From Acidobacteriaceae bacterium (GTDB lineage: Bacteria > Acidobacteriota > Terriglobia > Terriglobales > Acidobacteriaceae), in assembly GCA_003164855.1 (NCBI GenBank), contig PLUI01000278.1:1-42153 (forward strand): DNA of 42,153 bases, in the 5' to 3' direction. This document shows, piece by piece, positions 7,600 through 15,760 of this stretch. The notes below the pieces were generated by a model. The model saw nothing but the letters and a program-made list of their open reading frames with translations, did no database searches and was not told the origin of the DNA. Every line of letters starts with the position of its first letter. Position 1 is the first letter of the stretch. The position numbers and the translations under genes were made by a program.

Positions 7600-10248
7600 A
7601 TGTACGGCTACGAACACAAGCGCACGGAAGCTCAGTTCGAAGTCACCTGGAATGAACTGCAGCAGGGTCTGCCGGCAGCCGGAGAAGGCGGCTTTCTGCT
7701 GGGAGTTTCGGATAACAAATTACTCCTCGATGGAGTTCCGCTCGAGACCGGCCAGACGGAACGCAGCTTCGGGCAACTGTTATCCACAGCCGGGTTGGCC
7801 AGCCTGCACTTCTCCAAGGACGTTACCGTCGAAGACTTCACCCGCCTGGTGCGCGCGTTTACGATCGCCGGCTCCAAGGCCCAGGACGTATCCAAGCAGA
7901 TCAAAGAAGCTCTGAGCAATGCGGGCAAGCAAAGCACCATCAAAATTAATGAAGTGAAATTTGTGGCGGCCGATCCGTTGACGGGCGACATCAGCGTGGC
8001 GGCGCAGATTGCGGCGCAAACTCTAGGGCCGGAATTCAAGCAATGGTTGAACGATCCGCAGAAGTTGCTGCAGTTGATTGCAGCGGCGGAGGGCGCGAAT
8101 GCAGCGGGCGGAGGCGGCGGAACAGGAGTTCCGTTCGGAAGCGTTCCGAATGTTCCGGGCCATTGGGTTGCAGGGCCGGCAACCGGAACCGAGGCCGGGA
8201 CCGGCAGCGGCACGGCGACGGGCACGGCTCCGGCCTGGGAAGGTGGAGTAGTTCCTCTGCAGGAAGCGGAAGTGGTGCAGGCTATCCGGCTGCTCACGCG
8301 ATTCGGACAAGTTCAGGGCGATCCAAATGCCAGTCCGGAGGTTCTGCAGAAGGAACTGGTCGAGACCGATCCGAATACGCGGCTGAACTTGCAGCAGCTG
8401 CTGGGAAGTTTGGCGGCTAAAGCTACCAGCGAGCAGGAGGATACGCCGCTGCTGATGAAGGCAGCCGAGCACATGGCGATCCGCTTCGCCTTGGAACGCT
8501 ATTCGAAGGGTGAAGTCAAGGTCAACGCTGTGCACCAGATGATGGAGCACATGAGCCGGCAGATGGGCTCGCTGCGCCAGATTCTGAAGCTGCAAGAAGA
8601 AAAAATGAACAAGGCCGGGATCCTGGTGGAGTCGCATGCCGACATCCTGGACCGGATGTTCTGGGCGGAGGTGCCGGAGTCAGGAAAGAAAACGGTACTG
8701 CTCTCCCATGAAGCTCCCTGTGTGCCGCCGCGCAACCTGCGCCAGTTCGTTGAAGTACTGCTCGACCGCGACGACAAGCAAACATCGGCGGAAATTCTGA
8801 ACAACTACTCTGCCTGCCTGAGCACCCGGGAAGCCGATCCGCGCCGCAAGGTTGCCATCGGATTGAGCCAACTGGCGGATCTGTACGCCAGGCTCGGCGG
8901 TGAAGCGATGGGTGGGGCCATCCAGAAAGTAACCGAGCAGTTGTGTATAGAAAAAGATAACGAGCTGCAGAGCTTGCTGAGCGCGGCATTCGTGCGGCTG
9001 AGCCAGGAGGCCAGCGAAGCCAAGAACTATCAGGCGGTGAATGCGGTCTGTGCCGGGATGGAGATGTTGCTGCAACAGCGTCCCGTCATGGTGAATGATC
9101 TGCGGCCGCGAGTCGGCGTCGAAAACCGCATTCCGGAGTTTATCGAAGAAGCGTTGCGTTGCGATCCAATTCCAGCGGACCTGCTGGTGGTGTTGCGCCG
9201 GACTTGCCAGTCAGGGGCCGAGCACTTGGCCGACCGCTTCTTCCGCTGCATGCGGCGGGACGAATGCGATCGCATGGTCGAACTGGTCAAAGAGATGGGA
9301 TCTCCGGCTCTGACCCAACTGCGGGAGATCTTGCGGACTGGACAGCCTCGCCAGGCCTCAGCGGTGGTGGGGCTCTTGAGCCGGTTGGATGTGGGCACTT
9401 TGTTGGAGTTGCTGCCGGCGCGCTTGCCGGAATGGAACCGCTTTTATCACGACATTGTGGTGCGGCAAATCGCGTATGGTGCGGCGCCCGACCGGGGCCG
9501 CACGTTGCTCGAGTTAGCGGAAGTGCTGGATTCGGTGGTGCTGCCGGAAACGGTGGATGAAATCGGAATGAGTGGCGACCTCAGCACATCGCATCCCCTG
9601 ATGGCCATGGCTAAACCCGGAGAAGCCGCGTCTCGTTCACCCTTCGTCCAACTGAAGGCCATCGAATCTCTAGGCAGGCTGAAGGATTCCGAGGCTGTAC
9701 CGCTGCTGCGCGAGATTGTGGAGACGAAGAAAACATTTGGATGGATTCATCATCGCGAGCTGAGAATTGCGGCGGCACAGTCTTTATCCAAAACCGATCC
9801 GCGCTACAGCGGTCAGATTTTATCCGATAGTGGCATCGAGCCGGCGGAACTTGCGATCGCGCCTTTGGATACGGCTCCGGCATGTCCGTGGGTGCGCCAG
9901 CGGCGCTACGAGCGGATGGTGCTCTCGCGCACGGTCGGCGCAACGATTGGCAGTTCGTGGGGAAGATCAAGAATCCTGATCCGCGAGTTGAGCTTGGGCG
10001 GCGGAATGGGCACTAAAGAGGACAACTTGCGCATCGGCAGCGAGGCCGATCTGGAAATTTCCGTGGGCATGCGCTCGAAAATTCGGGCTCATGTCTTGCT
10101 CCGCCGCGCGCGCGTGAACGAGGTGGGGTTCGAAATTGTTAACACTGATCTGGAGAGCCGTTACCGCCTGCGGCGGTTGCTGGTGGATGCGCTGAGCCGT
10201 GCCCCACAAAAGAAGGATCTGGATTGGGGCGGGGACCGGAAAGTGTAG
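7600..10248 (+). CDS. Large HEAT-like repeat protein with C-terminal PilZ-like domain
   Basis: 882-aa ORF; C-term RRYERMVLSRTVGATIGSSWGRSRILIRELSLGGGMGTKEDNLRIGSEADLEISVGMRSKIRAHVLLRRARVNEVGFEIVN resembles PilZ; helical leucine-rich middle; the reading frame continues upstream of the first ATG. Confidence 0.7.
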   Translation: MYGYEHKRTEAQFEVTWNELQQGLPAAGEGGFLLGVSDNKLLLDGVPLETGQTERSFGQLLSTAGLASLHFSKDVTVEDFTRLVRAFTIAGSKAQDVSKQIKEALSNAGKQSTIKINEVKFVAADPLTGDISVAAQIAAQTLGPEFKQWLNDPQKLLQLIAAAEGANAAGGGGGTGVPFGSVPNVPGHWVAGPATGTEAGTGSGTATGTAPAWEGGVVPLQEAEVVQAIRLLTRFGQVQGDPNASPEVLQKELVETDPNTRLNLQQLLGSLAAKATSEQEDTPLLMKAAEHMAIRFALERYSKGEVKVNAVHQMMEHMSRQMGSLRQILKLQEEKMNKAGILVESHADILDRMFWAEVPESGKKTVLLSHEAPCVPPRNLRQFVEVLLDRDDKQTSAEILNNYSACLSTREADPRRKVAIGLSQLADLYARLGGEAMGGAIQKVTEQLCIEKDNELQSLLSAAFVRLSQEASEAKNYQAVNAVCAGMEMLLQQRPVMVNDLRPRVGVENRIPEFIEEALRCDPIPADLLVVLRRTCQSGAEHLADRFFRCMRRDECDRMVELVKEMGSPALTQLREILRTGQPRQASAVVGLLSRLDVGTLLELLPARLPEWNRFYHDIVVRQIAYGAAPDRGRTLLELAEVLDSVVLPETVDEIGMSGDLSTSHPLMAMAKPGEAASRSPFVQLKAIESLGRLKDSEAVPLLREIVETKKTFGWIHHRELRIAAAQSLSKTDPRYSGQILSDSGIEPAELAIAPLDTAPACPWVRQRRYERMVLSRTVGATIGSSWGRSRILIRELSLGGGMGTKEDNLRIGSEADLEISVGMRSKIRAHVLLRRARVNEVGFEIVNTDLESRYRLRRLLVDALSRAPQKKDLDWGGDRKV

Positions 10249-10282
10249 CCAGATGGGATTCTAAAAGCTCCTATGAGAACAA

Positions 10283-10317
10283 AAAAGCCTCTGCTTGCTG
10301 TTCGAGCAGAGGCTTTT
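10283..10317. terminator. Bidirectional intrinsic terminator between convergent genes
   Basis: AAAAGCCTCTGCT-N9-AGCAGAGGCTTTT perfect 13-bp inverted repeat with A/T tails. Confidence 0.93.
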
Positions 10318-10345
10318 CACTTCCCAGAGCGTTTGATCGAGATTC

Positions 10346-10651
10346 CTACTTGACCTTTACAAAGATGATCACCAAGGTGTAGAGAGCGAGCGACTCGATT
10401 AGGGCCAAGCCCAGGATCAAAGCGAGCTGAATGCCAGGACGAGCGGCTGGATTGCGCGCCAGACTCTCGGCGGCCGAGGCGGTCGCCTTGCCTTGCGCCA
10501 AGGCACAGATGCCGGAAGCAAACGCCATGGAAAATCCGGCAGCGATAGCAACCCAATTAACTCCACTCTCGCCCCCGCCGCCCTGCGCGACGGCAGGTAC
10601 AGCGAAAGAAAGTACAGACAGTACCATAAACAATTTGCTTAGCTTACTCAT
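10346..10651 (-). CDS. atpE: ATP synthase F0 subunit c with leader-like N-terminus
   Basis: MSKLSKLFMVLSVLSFAVPAVAQGGGGESGVNWVAIAAGFSMAFASGICALAQGKATASAAESLARNPAARPGIQLALILGLALIESLALYTLVIIFVKVK; start at 10651 rather than 10831. Confidence 0.93.
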   Translation of the reverse strand: MSKLSKLFMVLSVLSFAVPAVAQGGGGESGVNWVAIAAGFSMAFASGICALAQGKATASAAESLARNPAARPGIQLALILGLALIESLALYTLVIIFVKVK

Positions 10652-10734
10652 TGTGTTTCTCCTCGTATGAAATACCGCCAGTGAGTGGTTGACGTCATTC
10701 CGTGCAGACGCCCTCACGCTGAACGGCTGAAAAT

Positions 10735-10834
10735 CAGTGGCCAGTTGCCGGTTGCCAGTAGAACCTGAACATTGGAGGACGCCCTCACAATTATTCTCAA
10801 GCCAGTTTTCGCTGGCAACGGCCGCTGGCAACTG
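10735..10834. repeat. Junction array atpB/atpE, period about 7 (AGTTGCC words), inverted arms
   Basis: CAGTGGC-CAGTTGC-CGGTTGC-CAGT (10735-10759) versus GCTGGCAACGGCCGCTGGCAACTG (10811-10834). Confidence 0.8.
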
Positions 10835-10838
10835 CGTT

Positions 10839-11570
10839 TCAGTGCTCTTCCGAAACCGCGCCCTGCAGGTAGACCGTAGTCAGCAGAACGAAAATGTAGG
10901 TCTGCAGCAGCGACACTCCTATGTGCAGTCCCAGAAATGGTATTGGAAAGCCGATCGGGACCAACGAAAAGAAAACCAACGTGACCATATCGCCAGCGAA
11001 CATGTTGGCGAAAAGACGGATGGTGAGCGAAAGCACTCGCGCCAGGTGGCTGACGATTTCGATGGGAAGCATCAGCGGTGCTAGAGCCGGCATGGGCCCC
11101 AGGAAGTGCTTCAAGTAGCTGATTCCGCCGTGTTTGAATCCTTGACTCTGGTAATAGATGAAGGCACAAATAGCGCAACCCAGCGGAACGATGGGCACCG
11201 CGGTCGGGGACTCAAAGCCCGGAACGATGCCGATCAGATTGCAGAACAGAATGAACAGAGCCAGCACTGCCAGGAACGCCGTGTACCCCTCGCTGTGATG
11301 GCCGATGATCTCTTCGCTCTGGCCTTGAATAAATCCTTCGACACCTTCGAAGGCGTGCTGCAACGCACCGGGACGATCGACCGAAAGGCGAGAGCGAAGC
11401 AAAAGGAACAGAACCAGAAGGAACGCGAAGACAAGAACTTCCATCGAGAACGAGTTCGAAATGGGGGCAGCAGGATATTTGGGCTCGATGTGCAGTGTCC
11501 GCAGCAATGACGTCACCGGGGTGGCGAACAGGTGGTTTAGGATCTCGGTGAACCAAAGTTGTTCAGGCAT
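10839..11570 (-). CDS. atpB: ATP synthase F0 subunit a
   Basis: Membrane protein with LARVLSLTIRLFANMFAGDMVTLVFF (subunit a TM helix with the essential Arg). Confidence 0.96.
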   Translation of the reverse strand: MPEQLWFTEILNHLFATPVTSLLRTLHIEPKYPAAPISNSFSMEVLVFAFLLVLFLLLRSRLSVDRPGALQHAFEGVEGFIQGQSEEIIGHHSEGYTAFLAVLALFILFCNLIGIVPGFESPTAVPIVPLGCAICAFIYYQSQGFKHGGISYLKHFLGPMPALAPLMLPIEIVSHLARVLSLTIRLFANMFAGDMVTLVFFSLVPIGFPIPFLGLHIGVSLLQTYIFVLLTTVYLQGAVSEEH

Positions 11571-11635
11571 AAAGAAGCTTTTGGATGTCGGCTTTTAGCT
11601 CTCGCCTTGGCCGTATGGCTGCACCCGCTCTTGCG

Positions 11636-12082
11636 CTAAACCCCGCGCGCCAGCGCTACGTACAATTCATAAACCGCTTCGCAGGCGATGGCCGCAACGG
11701 GCAAAAATAAGCCCGCAAGAAGCCCATTCAGGCTCGCGGGTGAAACAGTCAATATAACATAGGCGCCGACGGCCATCAAAACATAACGAACCAGAAATCG
11801 AAATACAATCCCCTGGCCCGATTGCGACGTTGCGGTTCCAGTTGCGCGATCGACAAACCCAGCGATCACGCGCTTCAGCCAGTAGAAGTTAACGTAGGCA
11901 ATGCCACAGCCGAAGACGAAGCCAAGAGCAGGACGCAGGCCGAACTTCCACCATGCAACTGCAACCAGCAACGGCGAAAGCACGGCCATAAAATTGCCGA
12001 TGCGGTGAAGCGCGCCGGAGTAGAAGTGCTCAGCCGCAGCGGCCTGGGCAAGATCGACCGGGGTTGGGATCTGCTCAGTCAT
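11636..12082 (-). CDS. ATP synthase subunit I-like membrane protein
   Basis: 148 aa, four predicted TM segments, FMAVLSPLLVAVAWWKFGLRPALGFVFGCGIAYVNFYWLKRVI; position upstream of atpB. Confidence 0.75.
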   Translation of the reverse strand: MTEQIPTPVDLAQAAAAEHFYSGALHRIGNFMAVLSPLLVAVAWWKFGLRPALGFVFGCGIAYVNFYWLKRVIAGFVDRATGTATSQSGQGIVFRFLVRYVLMAVGAYVILTVSPASLNGLLAGLFLPVAAIACEAVYELYVALARGV

Positions 12083-12102
12083 CGCCGGTGCTCAACCCCC
12101 AT

Positions 12103-12126
12103 TGTCCTTAGCTATGTCCTTAACTA
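12103..12126. repeat. 12-bp tandem repeat x2 (TGTCCTTAGCTA/TGTCCTTAACTA)
   Basis: Adjacent copies, 11/12 identical, in the gap between the atpI-like and atpZ-like genes. Confidence 0.85.
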
Positions 12127-12179
12127 TCGTAAGCGAAGGCGGCTGGACGCGGACTCGAATTTCAATCCACGATGGCGAA

Positions 12180-12425
12180 TTATTTCGCGTCGCGCAGAAA
12201 AGTGCGGATCAGTTCGATGAAACCCGCGACGATGCCCAGAAGAATGCCGGCCAGATAGAGCCACGTCGTATGCAGCCAGCGGTCGAGTGCCACGCCGATC
12301 AGCCATCCCACGACGAGCGCGGCCGGCAGGATAAATGCCAGTTGGCTGTAGCGAGCGGCCTGAACCCAGAAGCTCTCTTTTCGGCCGGGGCTCTCGCGGT
12401 CGGGTGTTGGGTCGGGAGCAGGCAT
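12180..12425 (-). CDS. AtpZ/AtpI-family small membrane protein
   Basis: MPAPDPTPDRESPGRKESFWVQAARYSQLAFILPAALVVGWLIGVALDRWLHTTWLYLAGILLGIVAGFIELIRTF; typical two-TM AtpZ layout. Confidence 0.8.
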   Translation of the reverse strand: MPAPDPTPDRESPGRKESFWVQAARYSQLAFILPAALVVGWLIGVALDRWLHTTWLYLAGILLGIVAGFIELIRTFLRDAK

Positions 12426-12440
12426 GGGTATATCTGCGGA

Positions 12441-14000
12441 CTAGCGCATTAGCCTCGCAACCGGAGAAGTCTGAATAATCAGCGACCAATTGACCAGGTT
12501 GATGAATCTGTCGGGCATGATTCCGATGAACAGTGTCGCGAATGCCGTGATCGCGAGTGCGGCGCGCATCGTCCAGCTTACCGGCAACAACCCTCGCTCT
12601 TCCGGCTGGCCCATAAACATGGCATTGGCCATCTTCAGGTAATAGTAGAGGCCGAACACGGAATACAGCACGCCCAGCGATGCCAGCGCGTAGTGCCCAG
12701 TTTCGATAAGGCTGAGAAAGATGAAGTACTTGCCCCAGAAGCCCGCGAGCGGCGGAATCCCGGCAAGTGAGAGCAGGAAGATCAGCATAAGAACGGCTTC
12801 TACGGGAGCGCGCGAGTAGAGGCCGTTAAGATCGTCGAGTTCGTCGCCAATCACGTTGCGATGGCGCAACGATGTGAGCACGCCGAACGCGCCGAGGTTC
12901 ATGAAGGTATAAACCAGCAGATAGATCAGAATGCCCTTGATGCCATCCGGGCTGAGTTGGGTTGGAGTGCCGGCGATCAATCCCAGCAGCATATAGCCGA
13001 CGTGCGCGATGGAAGAATAGGCCAGCAGGCGCTTGGTGTTCGTTTGCGTAAGAGCGGCAAAGTTCGCGCCCGTCATGGTCGCGATGGAAACGAAGACGAA
13101 CAACGGAACGTAAACGGGGCGCATCGCCGCCAGACCCAGCACCGCGTTGGGAAAAGTCGGATAGGTGGCGCCCATAATCCGCAGCAACATCGCCCATCCC
13201 GCGGCTTTGACGGCGACAGACATGAATCCGGTAATGCAGGTCGGTGCGCCCTCGTAGGCATCCGGTGCCCACTGGTGAAAAGGGACAGCGGCAATCTTGA
13301 ACAGCAAACCGGTGACCGTGGTCAGCAAGGCAACGATCGCTACGGGATTGTGAGGGTCCTTCGCATAAATCGCAGCTAGCTCGCGGCCAATGTCGATCAG
13401 GCTCGTGCTGCCGGTGAGTCCATAAAGCAGTGATAAACCGTAGGCAAAAATCCCGGAAGAAAACGCTCCCAGTAATAGATACTTCAGCGCCGCTTCATTC
13501 GACCGGCGGTCGCGGCGCAGGAAACCCACGAGCACATAAGTGGAAATCGCCATCAGCTCGAGGCCGATGAAGATGAGCACAATATCGAGACCCGCGGTCA
13601 TGCACATCATGCCCACCACGGAGAGCAACATCAGGGCATAGTATTCGCCATGATTTTCATGCTCGGTCTTCATGTAGCGCGCCGACATGAGAATGGAAAT
13701 CGCTGTGGCCGCGAGGAATAAATAGAAGAAATAAATAGCACAAGGATTCATCAGCATGGTGCCCATCATGCCGACTGCACCCTTGGAGACCGAGGGGTTG
13801 GCATGCATCCAGTGCTGAATCGTCCACACGCCCCTGGTGGCAAATAGCACTCCCACAAACGCCAGGAGCGCGTTGACCCATTTTTCCTCCGGGGGCAGCA
13901 TGAGATCGATCAGAAGGATGCCCAGCGCAAACACCGCGAGCAGAGTCATGGGCAGCGCCATCAGGTAATCGCTTGCCGTGAATTGTGAGAGCAAGCCCAC
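12441..14000 (-). CDS. nuoN: NADH-quinone oxidoreductase subunit N
   Basis: 519-aa proton_antipo_M-type protein; KRLLAYSSIAHVGYMLLG, APVEAVLMLIFLLSLAGIPPLAGFWGKYFIF. Confidence 0.96.
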   Translation of the reverse strand: MGLLSQFTASDYLMALPMTLLAVFALGILLIDLMLPPEEKWVNALLAFVGVLFATRGVWTIQHWMHANPSVSKGAVGMMGTMLMNPCAIYFFYLFLAATAISILMSARYMKTEHENHGEYYALMLLSVVGMMCMTAGLDIVLIFIGLELMAISTYVLVGFLRRDRRSNEAALKYLLLGAFSSGIFAYGLSLLYGLTGSTSLIDIGRELAAIYAKDPHNPVAIVALLTTVTGLLFKIAAVPFHQWAPDAYEGAPTCITGFMSVAVKAAGWAMLLRIMGATYPTFPNAVLGLAAMRPVYVPLFVFVSIATMTGANFAALTQTNTKRLLAYSSIAHVGYMLLGLIAGTPTQLSPDGIKGILIYLLVYTFMNLGAFGVLTSLRHRNVIGDELDDLNGLYSRAPVEAVLMLIFLLSLAGIPPLAGFWGKYFIFLSLIETGHYALASLGVLYSVFGLYYYLKMANAMFMGQPEERGLLPVSWTMRAALAITAFATLFIGIMPDRFINLVNWSLIIQTSPVARLMR

Positions 14001-15665
14001 TTATTTCTTTCCTTTCGCTGATCCCTGTGGAACCGTCGGATTAATTACTGCGGCCGTAGTTGCAACCGGGGCTACGGTTATTTCATGCTGGACGGAAGCA
14101 TTAACTGCATCGCCGGCGTGCGGCGCACGCACGTTTTGCACGATCTGATTCACCGGCTGCTCAAGAATTTTGAAAAACGGCTTGGGATAGAGACCGATCC
14201 AGAAAGCCATGACGAGAAGCGGCACGAACGTCAGAACTTCACGCCCCGTAAGGTCGTGCAGCTTTTCATTCTTCGGATTTGTAACCGTGCCGAAGAAGAC
14301 ACGCTGATAGAGCCACAACAGATACGCCGCGGCCAGAACCACTCCGGGCACGGCCCATGCGCCCCAGCGCCAATTCTCCATGAATGTCCCCTGCAGGATG
14401 GTGAACTCGCCGACGAAGCCATTGAGCAGCGGGAGTCCCATCGAAGAGAGAAACATAATCATGGTGATGGTGGCGTAGACGGGCATCACGTTCGAGATGC
14501 CGCCGTACTCGGCGATCTCGCGCGTGTGCCGGCGTTCGTAGAGAATGCCGACGATCAAGAACAGCGCGCCGGTCGAGATGCCGTGATTAACTTGCTGCAA
14601 GACCGATCCGCTCAGGCCCGCGGCGTTCAGCGCGAAAATGCCGAGCGTGCAGAAGCCGAGGTGGCTGACCGAGGAGTACGCCACCAGCTTCTTCATGTCC
14701 TTCTGCATCAGAGAAACCAGCGCTCCGTAGATGATGGCTACGATGGAGAGGAAGATCATCCAGCCGCGGACTGTCAGGTGGAGGAACGTGGCGGGATTCC
14801 ACATCACGCCCGGGAAAAACGGCAGCGAGAAACGGATGAAACCGTAGGTCCCCATCTTCAGCAAAACGCCCGCCAGGATAACCGAGCCGGCTGTGGGCGC
14901 CTCTACGTGTGCGTCGGGCAGCCAGGTGTGGAAGGGAAACATTGGGACCTTAATCGCGAAGGCAAAGAAGAAAGCGAAAAACAGCAGCGTGGCGATGGTC
15001 GGCCCGTAAGCGGGATCGGTATAAATCTTCGGGGCGGTTTCGTAGAGTGCCGTCAGGCTGAACGTGTAAACGCCGGTTAAGTGCTGATGATGGAAATAGA
15101 GGAACAGGATGCCGAGCAGCATCAGCACCGAGCCAGCGAGTGTGTAAAGAAAGAATTTTATTGCGGCGTAAAGTTTGCGCGGCCCACCCCAGATGCCGAT
15201 CAGCAGATACATCGGAACCAGCATGGCTTCCCAGAAAACGAAGAACAGGAAGAAATCCAGCGCCATGAAGACGCCGAGCATGCCGGTCTGAAGAATCAGA
15301 AACCACACGTAGTATTCCTTGACGCGGACCTCGATGGCGGTCCAGGAGGACAGGATCGAGATCCAGCCCAGCAGCGTGGTGAGCATGATGAGCAGGAAGG
15401 AAATGCCGTCGATGCCGATCACGTAGCCCGCGCCGATGGAGGGAATCCAGTTGTTCGGCACACCCTCGATAAACTTGAAGCGCTCGGGACTGTTGATCTG
15501 CGACCAGAACATCGGCACCAGCGGCAGCGAGATCAGGAAGCCACCGAGCGCGAAAAAATTCGCAATCCAGCGAATGGCGTCCTTGTTCTCCTTGGGAACA
15601 AACAGGAGCACAAGCGCGCCGACCAGCGGCGTGAAGAGAATGATCGAGAGTATGTGGTTTTGCAT
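14001..15665 (-). CDS. nuoM: NADH-quinone oxidoreductase subunit M
   Basis: 554 aa; MFPFHTWLPDAHVEAPTAGSVILAGVLLKMGTYGFIRF, KKLVAYSSVSHLGFCTLG. Confidence 0.97.
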   Translation of the reverse strand: MQNHILSIILFTPLVGALVLLFVPKENKDAIRWIANFFALGGFLISLPLVPMFWSQINSPERFKFIEGVPNNWIPSIGAGYVIGIDGISFLLIMLTTLLGWISILSSWTAIEVRVKEYYVWFLILQTGMLGVFMALDFFLFFVFWEAMLVPMYLLIGIWGGPRKLYAAIKFFLYTLAGSVLMLLGILFLYFHHQHLTGVYTFSLTALYETAPKIYTDPAYGPTIATLLFFAFFFAFAIKVPMFPFHTWLPDAHVEAPTAGSVILAGVLLKMGTYGFIRFSLPFFPGVMWNPATFLHLTVRGWMIFLSIVAIIYGALVSLMQKDMKKLVAYSSVSHLGFCTLGIFALNAAGLSGSVLQQVNHGISTGALFLIVGILYERRHTREIAEYGGISNVMPVYATITMIMFLSSMGLPLLNGFVGEFTILQGTFMENWRWGAWAVPGVVLAAAYLLWLYQRVFFGTVTNPKNEKLHDLTGREVLTFVPLLVMAFWIGLYPKPFFKILEQPVNQIVQNVRAPHAGDAVNASVQHEITVAPVATTAAVINPTVPQGSAKGKK

Positions 15666-15668
15666 GAA

Positions 15669-15756
15669 AGCTCTTAGCCTTTAGCTCTTAGCCTTTAGCT
15701 CAAAACTCTTCGCTTGTAGTTTTTAGCTAAGAGCCAAGAGCTAACAGCTAAGAGCT
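15669..15756. repeat. Junction array nuoM/nuoL, exact period 7 (AGCTCTT/AGCCTTT) with inverted arm AGCTAAG/AGCCAAG
   Basis: AGCTCTT AGCCTTT AGCTCTT AGCCTTT AGCTCAA ... AGCTAAG AGCCAAG AGCTAAC AGCTAAG AGCT. Confidence 0.95.
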
Positions 15757-15760
15757 TCCT

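Noticed and set aside
14085-15080. 331-aa plus-strand ORF
   Set aside because: Antisense to nuoM; no recognisable domain.
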